From Pseudomonadota bacterium (GTDB lineage Bacteria > Bdellovibrionota_B > Oligoflexia > Oligoflexales > CAIYRB01): DNA of 41,904 nt. Below the pieces are notes generated by a model, which saw nothing but the letters and a program-made list of their open reading frames with translations, ran no database searches and was not told the DNA's origin. Below, piece by piece: positions 1 through 7,300 of the stretch (the first letter of the stretch is position 1; every line of letters begins with the position of its first letter). Position numbers and translations under genes: made by a program. The stretch is taken from positions 1 through 41,904 of the forward strand of contig JAPLFY010000106.1 of assembly GCA_026390435.1 (NCBI GenBank), written 5' to 3'.

Positions 1-59
1 CAAACTGAGAACCTAAAGGACCGTCATCTAACCCAAGTGAAAATTGCTTTATTCAAATC

Positions 60-180
60 GGAAATGCTACGCAAGCCCAGGCAGCAATACGAATCACAAT
101 CGGCTCTGACATTGTCATAGAATACCCGGTCACTGCTGATCCAGGCCAGCTTGCCAAACTGATTCGGAGTTTAAAATGCA
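60..180 (+). pseudogene. IS66-family TnpA (OrfA) C-terminal relic
   Basis: A plus-strand frame reads an Ile-rich segment, then SDIVIEYPVTADPGQLAKLI, then RSLK. This fits the C-terminal end of IS66 TnpA proteins, which typically close with a short beta segment, 'DP..LA.LI' and 'RALR'. A TGA lies upstream in the same frame (6-8) and no start codon or helix-turn-helix region is visible, so only the tail survives. The frame stays open to a TAA at 276-278, but similarity ends near 180. The call rests on remembered family pattern and the adjacent tnpC relic. Confidence 0.4.
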
Positions 181-186
181 ATCTTC

Positions 187-590
187 CTAATGCGCCTGGC
201 GGAGTACCTCGAACTCGCTGGCGACCTTTAAATCCGCCTGATTTGGAAGATCCACTGCATATTGATAAGGAGTCATAAGCTCCTCAGCACGCGCAGATCT
301 AATTTCCACCTGGAGCATGTATGTACGAGGCTCGACTTTTACTGCCTTGCAACTCGCGATGATGCTATAAAACTTCATCGCCACATCAGCGCCGTCGATC
401 GACCTGAAACCCTGAAAATTATTGCGTCCCATCACAGGAGCGCGAAGTGCACAGCTCCGCTGTATTATTATCTAAGGGCACGACGCTGTGATTCAGGAAT
501 TGATGAAGGACATACTGTTGCTCCCTAGCGACGTGCCTACTGTCAGTAGCGATACGGCCGATCTCATTGATTGAGATCGCCATTCCATCA
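187..590 (-). pseudogene. IS66-family transposase TnpC C-terminal relic, frameshifted
   Basis: Reading the minus strand gives INEIGRI, then VLHQFLNHSVVPLDNNTAE, and after a one-base frame change near 450, ALRAPVMGRNNF, FYSIIASCKAVKVEP and EELMTPYQYA. This is the order at the end of IS66 DDE transposases: a 'PLDNNAAERALRP' block holding the catalytic Glu, 'GRKNW', 'YSLIETAKANGLEPYAYL' and 'LLPW.YA'. The frameshift falls inside the catalytic block, and the segment between INEIGRI and the NN block is shorter than in intact enzymes, so the gene is dead. The 82-residue open frame at 187-435 is its last part. It faces the tnpA relic tail to tail, unlike the co-directional tnpA-tnpB-tnpC of intact elements. 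Confidence 0.7.
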
Positions 591-704
591 AAGAAGCGCG
601 AGGATCAGTTTGACCAGCTGGACGATCGTGTGAAGCAGCCTGACCACTGCATTAGCGCCCTGGAGGTTTCGGTCAAGAATCATCTGGCGGAGCATGATGG
701 CTAG
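551..704 (+). pseudogene. Coiled-coil protein fragment, unrecognised
   Basis: A plus-strand frame without a start codon reads SKKREDQFDQLDDRVKQ, a short break, then ISALEVSVKNHLAEHDG and TAG at 702-704. The heptad-like spacing of Leu/Val/Ile suggests the C-terminal end of a coiled coil. It lies among IS66 relics and overlaps the tnpC relic antisense. It could be debris of any coiled-coil gene or a chance frame. Confidence 0.2.
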
Positions 705-718
705 CAGGGGTGTTAGTT

Positions 719-781
719 TCGGATGCGTATGAGGGTGTTTACCTGTACCTAAACAAGCGGCGATATCTTCACATAATCAGC
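719..781 (+). pseudogene. Possible IS66 TnpB (Orf2) relic
   Basis: The plus strand reads SDAYEGVYLYLNKRRYLHI. IS66 TnpB proteins contain a 'DP..G.LFLF.NRRRDRIK' segment, and the acidic residue, Gly, aromatic/hydrophobic run, Asn and RR are in matching order. Only about 20 residues match and nothing before or after continues the family, so this is a weak call that leans on the other IS66 debris nearby. Confidence 0.25.
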
Positions 782-862
782 CACTTAGTCCCGCCGACTT
801 TCGCATCATCTCAAGACTTTACTGCCCAGCACCGACACCCATAAAGGGGGGTGGAGGTAGGT

Positions 863-1246
863 ATGGACTCACAGCAAAAAAAGTTTAGAGATACGACTAG
901 GGAACTAGGTCAATTCTTCAAACGGGTTGGTCAAATCTGGATTTACGAAGAGCTTATGTTTCTTGGGATAGAGCCTGAGACACTCGCTGGGAGGTTCAGA
1001 TCCGAAAGCCTACATCTATTGCAAGAATTATGTGCGAAGGAACCTACGTTCCATATCATTAGCTGCGAAGATTATAAGATTTACAATAAGTACATTCCGA
1101 ATGCTAATGGCTATTATCTTGCCGATGGCGATAAGGATCCAAGCCTAATGGTCGACCTGCTATCACGGCTAACTGCCGATGAGTTCCTGCAGGTCGGGCA
1201 CACAATGCTTCCGCCCATAGTTGGAGAGATCAAACGCAGTGGCTAG
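863..1246 (+). CDS. Unrecognised protein A, copy 1 of a duplicated convergent pair
   Basis: I do not recognise this 127-residue protein. It has no signal peptide or membrane segment and looks soluble and cytoplasmic. Its paralogue at 2561-2950 is about 53% identical by eye. The conserved core is near residues 65-90: HIISC, one residue, D, then KIYNKYIPNAN and YYLADGD. The C-terminus shares a DE-x-LQ-x-GH-x4-PI-x-G-x-IK pattern. I chose ATG 863 because GGAGG ends five bases upstream and the paralogue starts at the matching MDS; GTG 851 would add four residues. The last 78 nt overlap antisense the end of protein B copy 1. A relic third copy lies at 2063-2200. Conservation of the full frame between diverged copies argues it is translated. 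Confidence 0.7.
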   Translation: MDSQQKKFRDTTRELGQFFKRVGQIWIYEELMFLGIEPETLAGRFRSESLHLLQELCAKEPTFHIISCEDYKIYNKYIPNANGYYLADGDKDPSLMVDLLSRLTADEFLQVGHTMLPPIVGEIKRSG

Positions 1247-1519
1247 GCCGAGTTCCAATTTACGTTTCTTAATATATTCATAAGATATTCGGGCCTCGTA
1301 AAATTCGAGCATAACTCGGCCACTGTTGTACTCCTCAGAATTTTCTCCGTACCAGCGCCAATAAAAAAGCTGAAGGTAGGAGAATAAAGCCCTTGCGTCA
1401 AAATTATCCTCATTGCTGAAGTCAAATACAAATTTAGTTACGAGCTCAATTTCCTTGCTGTCAAATTGGTAAACAGGCTTGTTTGAAGATGTGTATCCGA
1501 CAAGAGATGGCGCTTTCAT
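1169..1519 (-). CDS. Unrecognised protein B, copy 1, convergent with A
   Basis: A 116-residue protein of unknown function with no signal peptide or membrane helix. The paralogue at 2858-3217 shares about half its residues: PSLVGYTS at the N-terminus, a central ED-x-FDA with FSYLQ and YWR-x-YGE, and a C-terminal YGRK-x-CVP-x-LQELI. The start ATG has GGAG eight bases upstream on the minus strand. The last 78 nt (26 codons) are antisense to the end of protein A, and the C-terminal YGRK/LQELI block is encoded inside that overlap. The same neighbour in the same convergent arrangement occurs in both copies, which suggests the two products work together or are co-regulated. Aromatic-rich and mildly acidic; an immunity or antitoxin-like role is conceivable but nothing in the sequence proves it. 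Confidence 0.65.
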   Translation of the reverse strand: MKAPSLVGYTSSNKPVYQFDSKEIELVTKFVFDFSNEDNFDARALFSYLQLFYWRWYGENSEEYNSGRVMLEFYEARISYEYIKKRKLELGLATAFDLSNYGRKHCVPDLQELIGS

Positions 1520-1546
1520 GACTAAGGCTCCAGGGTTTTATTAGCT

Positions 1547-1575
1547 AGTCGCTGGCGCGAAAAGCGCCAGCGACT
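1547..1575. repeat. Perfect 12-bp inverted repeat (hairpin)
   Basis: The arms AGTCGCTGGCGC and GCGCCAGCGACT are exact reverse complements separated by five bases (GAAAA). The hairpin sits just upstream of the protein B copy 1 start and has no T-run on either side, so a classical intrinsic terminator is unlikely. It could be a regulatory hairpin or the remains of a mobile-element end. Confidence 0.6.
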
Positions 1576-1605
1576 ATCCTGAGCGATAGCGAAGGATCGC
1601 GACGA

Positions 1606-1773
1606 TTACACATCGGACGGCCGACCGGGAATCTCATCGGATAGGTCGCGGAGTTCGGGATTGACTGCGTAGACAAGCGCGTCCTTTTTAGCACGATTCA
1701 GACCTTTCAGCCTGCGCTCTCGCTCCCGATTGCGCCATAGTATCGCCTTCCCATTTGCCAAAGGCTTACCGTT
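1606..1773 (-). pseudogene. Unrecognised basic protein fragment
   Basis: A minus-strand frame of about 55 codons reads KPLANGKAILWRNRERERR, then GLNRAKKDALVYAVN, then PGRPSDV and TAA at 1606-1608. An in-frame stop lies just before KPLANG and the only candidate start is a TTG without a ribosome binding site, so it looks like the 3' remnant of a gene. The Arg/Lys-rich helix followed by an acidic tail suggests a small nucleic-acid-binding or antitoxin-like protein, but I cannot assign a family. Confidence 0.25.
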
Positions 1774-1884
1774 TCAACAGTAGCTCACAATGTCCAACGA
1801 CATCCACGCAGAGTTGGCCTATCATCCTGCAAAAACCAAAGGAATTTGACGCGTTGCAGCGAGGGCACAACAGACATGGGGTAA

Positions 1885-1930
1885 ATGGGGTCAGTCACTG
1901 GCTCTAACCTACTGTAAACTCGATTTCGCC
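1885..1930 (+). repeat. ATGGGGTCAG-type dispersed repeat, copy 1
   Basis: ATGGGGTCAGTCACTGGCT followed by CTAAC recurs with one mismatch at 2206-2229. Weaker similarity (a shared AACTCGAT block) runs on for about 20 bases. Related cores, ATGGGGTC followed by A or G and then GGCACT, occur near 23.32-23.45 kb. Short repeats of this kind are often REP-like sequences moved by IS200-like (RAYT) transposases; no such gene is in the window. Confidence 0.6.
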
Positions 1931-1993
1931 TAAATTGTGAATAGTTACATTTCTTATCTATAGCGACATCTTAGATATAGTGCTCGCCACGTT

Positions 1994-2024
1994 ACCTCAA
2001 CACCTCAACACCTCAACACCTCAC
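1994..2024 (+). repeat. Short tandem repeat (ACCTCAAC, about 4 units)
   Basis: The octamer ACCTCAAC is repeated three times exactly, followed by a partial fourth unit ACCTCAC. It lies about 40 bases upstream of the truncated third A copy, in a stretch that otherwise resembles the leader regions of the two full A copies (shared CTCGCCAC and CTCAAC words). It probably arose by slippage. Confidence 0.7.
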
Positions 2025-2062
2025 CGCCAAGCGCCGATACATCTCCTATGGTGGAGGTGGGT

Positions 2063-2200
2063 ATGGATCCCCGGCGCAAAATCTTCGATGAGACTTCCAG
2101 AGAAATTCATGCTTTTTTCAAGCGAGTCGGTAAAATATGGATTTACGAAGAACTTAAGTTTTTTGACCTTGAGCCTCAGATGATGACCGGCGAATTTTGA
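2063..2200 (+). pseudogene. Truncated third copy of protein A
   Basis: The frame opens with MDPRRKIFDETSRE and continues with FFKRVGKIWIYEELKFF before stopping after GEF. About 25 of 45 residues match the start of A copy 1, and the leader GTGGAGGTGGGT-ATG is nearly the same as in copy 1. Compared with copy 2, one extra base in the GAATTTTGA stretch shifts the frame and creates the TGA. Six bases later an ATGGGGTCAG-type repeat begins and all similarity to A ends. The central HIISC/KIYNKY core and any B partner are missing. Confidence 0.75.
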
Positions 2201-2205
2201 GGTCG

Positions 2206-2251
2206 ATGGGGTCAGTCACTGGCTATAACATCCCGATAACTCGATCTCTCA
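2206..2251 (+). repeat. ATGGGGTCAG-type dispersed repeat, copy 2
   Basis: It matches 23 of 24 bases of the repeat starting at 1885 and then shows patchy similarity through AACTCGAT. It lies exactly where the truncated A copy loses similarity to its paralogues, so insertion or recombination at this repeat may have removed the rest of that gene. Confidence 0.6.
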
Positions 2252-2560
2252 GAGATCAGCCCGAGCCTGCGAAATTTCACGCTGAGTATTTTGACCGCAG
2301 CGATCTTGAGAGAGATGAGAATCAGATTCCCGAGCTAGAAAAGACAGTCAGCCATCCGCAGCAATCATGCTTGCGTTTGTCTGCGATCGATTGGTTGTCG
2401 CAAAGTTGCCGTAATCATGTCATGTCCTGAGATTCCTTCGCATTCGTCCAATGATTAATGCCTACCGGCGTGGTGCTGCCAAGATTCATTTAACCAACAC
2501 TCGCCACTGAAAACTCAACGTCTCGACCCCAAATGCCGACCACTCCATAGTGGGGGAGCT
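2252..2560. other. Intergenic stretch with no recognised gene
   Basis: A 77-codon plus-strand frame crosses this stretch but starts inside the dispersed repeat and resembles nothing I know. The last about 60 bases are the leader of A copy 2, sharing CTCGCCAC and CTCAAC words with the leader of the truncated copy. I see no clear promoter hexamers. Confidence 0.4.
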
Positions 2561-2950
2561 ATGGATTCACGCCGGAAAAAATTCGATGACACTGCCAATG
2601 AGCATAACCGATTTTGCAAACAGGTAGGGCGCGTCTGGCTATACCACATCCTGAGTTTTCTTGATTTAGAGCCCGACGCACTCTCCGGGCATTTTGAGCC
2701 ACGGAAGGTACAGACTCTCATCGACTTCTGCGCGGAAAATCCCGAATACCACATCATTAGCTGCAACGATCACAAGATATACAACAAGTATATCCCCAAC
2801 GCTAACTGCTACTACTTGGCAGACGGTGACCAAGATCCGGATCTTTTGTTTGATTTTTCAATGAGATTGAGCGTCGATGAGCTCTTGCAAATAGGGCACG
2901 CAAAGTTTTCGCCCATACTTGGACAGATTAAACACGGTCGCGATTCTTAA
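2561..2950 (+). CDS. Unrecognised protein A, copy 2 of a duplicated convergent pair
   Basis: A 129-residue soluble protein, paralogue of the gene at 863-1246. It keeps the MDS start, the KVG-like and W-x-Y motifs, the HIISC..D..KIYNKYIPNAN core, YYLADGD-x-DP and the C-terminal DELLQIGH and PI-x-G-x-IK patterns. A purine-rich GGGGGAG immediately precedes the ATG. Differences from copy 1 are spread along the protein, so the duplication is not recent. The final 93 nt overlap antisense the end of protein B copy 2. No known domain recognised. The conserved Cys, His and Asp residues of the core could be functional, but no catalytic pattern is evident. Confidence 0.7.
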   Translation: MDSRRKKFDDTANEHNRFCKQVGRVWLYHILSFLDLEPDALSGHFEPRKVQTLIDFCAENPEYHIISCNDHKIYNKYIPNANCYYLADGDQDPDLLFDFSMRLSVDELLQIGHAKFSPILGQIKHGRDS

Positions 2951-3217
2951 TACTTTGCTCTGTTGGTTCCGGAAATCCGTCGTCACTTTGTGGCTATGTA
3001 AGCCCAGCATCACTGTACTTTGCATATAGTCGTTCGAATCTTCTCCATATCTTCGCCAGTAAACGACTTGCAAATAAGAGAATACTGCAAAGGCATCGAA
3101 GTGATCCTCAGGTGTGAAGTCAGACACCAAATCCACCAGAGTATGCATATCTAACGTGTCAAACTGATGAATAGGCCTCCTCAACGAAGTATATCCAACC
3201 AGGGAAGGGATAATCAT
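2858..3217 (-). CDS. Unrecognised protein B, copy 2, convergent with A
   Basis: A 119-residue protein, paralogue of the one at 1169-1519. The shared blocks are PSLVGYTS, HQFD-like QFD, ED-x-FDA, FSYLQ, YWR-x-YGE, VML, LS-x-YGRK and LQELI. It ends three residues later than copy 1, which lengthens the antisense overlap with A to 93 nt. No ribosome binding site as clear as that of copy 1 is seen. No signal peptide or membrane segment. Function unknown; the constant pairing with A is the main clue. Confidence 0.65.
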   Translation of the reverse strand: MIIPSLVGYTSLRRPIHQFDTLDMHTLVDLVSDFTPEDHFDAFAVFSYLQVVYWRRYGEDSNDYMQSTVMLGLHSHKVTTDFRNQQSKVLRIATVFNLSKYGRKLCVPYLQELIDAQSH

Positions 3218-3601
3218 GGCTGTCGTAGTCCGTTGTAATTTTAATTAAGTCGCAGCACGCACAGTTGCTACCACCCGCGCGTGAGCACTGCGAGCGACAT
3301 GGCATCACTGGTCCGCCCTAGCCGACCAACAGTGACATCTCTTCCAACCCCGCCCACCCAGGTCATTGCCCCCCCTCGTCCCCTCCCAAACTGACCATTC
3401 AACCCGCCCCGCGCCCCCTGGAGGCCAGTTTTAGCCTTGGCATACCCTGATCAGACGGATTTAATTTCAATTATATCTGCTGCTTAAGTAATTTTTGCAT
3501 ATGTCAAACTTGTCCTCAAGATTTCCTCCGTTTATGCCGAGGTATGACCTGAGAACACGGGTCTAGTTCGACTGACTGGCATTTTCCGAGGGCGTGGAAA
3601 G
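3218..3601. other. Intergenic region upstream of the fibre operon
   Basis: No gene is supported here. The first half is pyrimidine-rich, with runs of C on the plus strand (about 3340-3410). The second half (about 3445-3500) is A/T-rich, with ATTATAT and TTGCATATG words that could hold the promoter of the lipoprotein-fibre operon. I cannot pick a convincing -35/-10 pair. Confidence 0.3.
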
Positions 3602-4348
3602 ATGACCTTTGGCTTCAACAAATTTACACCGACTTCGCTGCATGCAGCGACTGAGGTGTCCTATTGTCGCCAACTGCTCTCCATAGCCGCAGTCTGCGTT
3701 GTAGCTGTTTGTCACGTCTCGTGTCGTAAACAGACTGTTTCTATAAACGGTCAAAGTGTGAGTTCTACGATCAGTAAGATCAAAGCAAAAACTGCTAAAA
3801 ATCTGCCAGATGGTCCAAAGGGAGCTCCGATTGAATTGCCGAATGCTTTGATTGCGAACCGGACGCACTATCAAACACGAAGCGTGGTGACGTTAAAAAT
3901 CGAGAGCAGCGAAGTATCAGCGGGTGCACCGATTCGGCTTATCTCGGAGACCACACTTAAGGATCTACTCAGTGGTATCGCCGGATCTTTGGGACTTCAG
4001 GAGGCTTCCGGTGACTCGGTAGGGCAGGGTTGGGACACGCAGTTCTTATCTGATGACAGCGGTTTCATTCTGAGGCTGTATCCTACAGATCCCGCGATTG
4101 CTGGTGCGCTTTCCTACGGCGAAAACAAATTGAAACTGCTTGTCGACGAAACAACCGTGCCGAAGATGGCAGTCAATCAAATTTATCTGCAAGATTTTCC
4201 TTACGTGACGATGAGTTTCTCCGCATTCGATACACCAATGCAACAGCAAGGGGGTTTTCAAGCACAGGTTGATTACATTACTGGGTCTACTATCACCAAC
4301 GGCACCTATCAGCTAACCACTGGTAGTGTCGGTCTCCCGAATTGGTAG
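3602..4348 (+). CDS. Predicted lipoprotein paired with the giant fibre protein
   Basis: A 248-residue exported protein of unknown function. A hydrophobic stretch [17 protein letters not shown] ends in a Cys with Ser and Val before it, an imperfect lipobox (His at -3). From ATG 3602 this leaves an unusually long N-region. A GTG at 3656 would give a normal 22-residue lipoprotein signal, but neither start has a well-spaced ribosome binding site, since the GGAAAG touches ATG 3602. The mature part is Ser/Thr/Gly-rich with predicted beta character and ends in GSVGLPNW. Its stop lies inside the next gene (overlap 4342-4348), so translation of the two is probably coupled. A role in anchoring or secreting the fibre is inferred from position only. 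Confidence 0.65.
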   Translation: MTFGFNKFTPTSLHAATEVSYCRQLLSIAAVCVVAVCHVSCRKQTVSINGQSVSSTISKIKAKTAKNLPDGPKGAPIELPNALIANRTHYQTRSVVTLKIESSEVSAGAPIRLISETTLKDLLSGIAGSLGLQEASGDSVGQGWDTQFLSDDSGFILRLYPTDPAIAGALSYGENKLKLLVDETTVPKMAVNQIYLQDFPYVTMSFSAFDTPMQQQGGFQAQVDYITGSTITNGTYQLTTGSVGLPNW

Positions 4349-7300
4349 GGGGGTTGAACATGCGCCACATCGCTTGCATTCTTGGCCTGCTCTACGCGAC
4401 GGTTTTAACCGCCAGCGTAGCGTTGGGGCAGTCGTCGTTCGATTTCGTGGTGAGTGGTCGGATGACAGAGGCAAACGGTAAGCCAGTGGTAGGCCCTGTG
4501 GCGCTTGAAATTTCCTTTTTCCATGACAATCCTGGCACTACTCCCATACTAGCTGTGACGCAGGGTTTTGAAGCTGTGTCCCTGCAGGAGGGCGTCTTTC
4601 AGGTTCGTGTTACCTTGAGTGGCGAAGACTATGGAAAAGTGTTTCCCGACGTAACACAGCCAGTATGGTTTCAAGTAAGTGACTTAACGCACGGCGGAAC
4701 TCCTTATCCACAGCAACAGGTGGTAACGGTACCGTACGCAGCAAGAGTGCCTGTGGACGGTAAAAGCGTCAGCTTCGGCAGCGACGGAAAGCTGATGGTA
4801 GGCCCGAGCACAGGGCCATCAGTGAATCAGTTCTTAACTAAGGACCCTAGCGGCAAAATCGTTTGGGGTACACCCAGTCCTAACTCATCTGCTATTCAAG
4901 GGACAAGCGTACGCTCGGTGTCGCCAGCTCTGGGCCAGGTGCTCAGTTACGACGGCACTATGTGGACGCCGGCCTCTACTACCGTGACTGCAGTGCCCCC
5001 ATTGGCAGTGTCAATGGACGGGTCCACTCCCGTGGTGGCGATGACTCAGGCCACTGGTATTAGCGATGGCTACATTAGCTCCATAGATTGGATGACATTT
5101 TGGTATAAGCAAAATGCGATCAGTTCAGCCTCGAACATCAACATGGGGACCTTGTACACCTATAAACAAAACGGTGTTGAGGTTAAAGCATACGGTAGCG
5201 ATCCTGGTCAAACTGGTGAAGTTCGGTTCAACAGCTTGTCGCCAGGCAATTATGTAGGTTTCAAGGCACCAGATTACGCGATAGGACCGAGGATTTGGAC
5301 CCTACCAGAGACGGATGGTTCGACTGGTCAGCTTTTACGTACAGACGGTGACGGTAAATTGGGGTGGGTGTCTTTACCCATAGTGCCAGTGACCTCGGTT
5401 GCGGGGAAAACGGGAACAATTTCTCTGAACACCAGCGATGTTTCCGAGGGTGCTAACCTATACTTCACCGAGTTTAGGGCTCAATCGACAGCGAGATCTT
5501 CGGTGTCGGCCTATGCTCCTTTAGTTTACTCGCCGACAACGGGATCGATGTCGATTTCGCAGGCATCCGCGGTATCGTCCGGTTATCTATCCGTTCTAGA
5601 CTGGCTTAATTTCAACAGCAAAGTGGGCGCGGTGTTGGCTGGGCCAGGTGTGTTGGTGAGTACTGTCGGCAACAACTCCACCATAGCCTTGCCAAATGTT
5701 GGATCGCCCGGTGTGTATACGAAAGTGACCACGGATCTGCAGGGACGGATTATCGCCGGCACAACCTTAGTACCAGGAGACATCCCCAGTCTATCTGGCG
5801 CTGTGATCACCAGTGGCACCGTGTCTAGAACTTACGGTGGTACAGGTGTGAACTCCGCAGCCACATTCCCAACATCGGGCGTCGTGGTGACTGAAGATGC
5901 AGTAGAAACTTTGACTCGCAAGACTCTGAACAGTCCGGTGATTGCCGCGGGCACTATGAATGGCGCGTCGTTGATTGGTGGCGCCACGACTATTGACACC
6001 ACTGGCACCGTTGCCTCGGGCGCTACAACGGTGCACGGGCCAGTGACTATCCAAAGCACTAGCGACCTACCCAATACTCTTTCATTTAACGATAGCACCA
6101 ATACCAAATCGCTTTCGTTCAAAGCACCAGCCACATTAGCTGCGTCGCTCTCTTGGACATTGCCACCGGTGGAAGGTGGCGTCGGGCAATTACTTGGTAC
6201 CAACGGCTCGGGGACTCTGGGTTGGTACTCGGGTGCTAGGCCTTCTGGTGTAGCTGGCGGAGATTTAGACGGTCAATATCCGAATCCAAGTTTAGCTAAC
6301 TCGGGCGTCGTCCCTGGTGCCTACGCCAAAGTTACGGTTGATGCCAAAGGGCGTGTCGTAACTGGCGGTTCGCTTGAAGCAGCCGACATACCTGGGATCC
6401 CAACGTCTTTGATTCAAACTGGGATGCTTGGTGTCGCCAACGGTGGTACCGGCGTTTCAACTTTTACGGCGAACGGCATACTTTACGGTGGTGGCTCGGG
6501 CAACTTAACATCGACAGCTGCTGGCAGCCCTTATCAGAGTCTTGTTGTTCCATCTGGCGGTGGGGCACCAATTTTTGGTCCGCTGAATCTCGCCCAGCCA
6601 GCTGCCGTCACTGGTTTATTGCCTAGGTCATTGGGTGGTACCGGTGTGCTATCAACGGCAACCTTTCCTGCGTCCGGTGTCGTAGTGACCGAGGGTGCGG
6701 CTCAGACCTTAAGGCTAAAAACTCTGGACAGTCCGCTTATCAGTTCAGCTACCATCGACGGTGCTTCAGTCATCAACACATCTGGTAACATTAGTACCTC
6801 CGGAACCCTGTATTCAGGTGCTCAAACTGTTGCAGGAGATATCACCATTCAAGGCAACGGATACTCGTCCAGTCGCCTTAAAATCAACGATCAGACTAAT
6901 TCGAATTCCCTGTCATTTAAGGCTCCAAATAACTTGGTAGGATCTGTCGAATGGACATTACCCGGTGTGGACGGAGTGGCTAATCAGCTACTAACCACAA
7001 ATGGTGGCGGAGAGCTTAGGTGGGTATCTGGTGCGGCGCCTACTGGGGCCGCTGCTGGTGATTTGACCGGCGCATATCCAAATCCTACTTTAGCCCCAAG
7101 CGGAGTAGTCCCCGGAACTTATCCAAGAGTGGTGGTAGATTCAAAAGGGCGCGTCACTACGGGTACTACGCTAGCAGTGAGTGATATTCCAAGTTTGCCA
7201 GCATCCATTATCACGAGCGGTATCGTACCGGTGACAAACGGTGGTACCGGCGCTAGTAGTCTGCAAGCGAATGGCGTTGTACTCGGAAATAATACGGGTG

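Noticed and set aside
262-528. 88-codon plus-strand frame at the left end
   Set aside because: It is the antisense of the IS66 transposase relic.
2197-2430. 77-codon plus-strand frame after the truncated A copy
   Set aside because: It starts inside a dispersed repeat, lacks a ribosome binding site and looks like chance coding.
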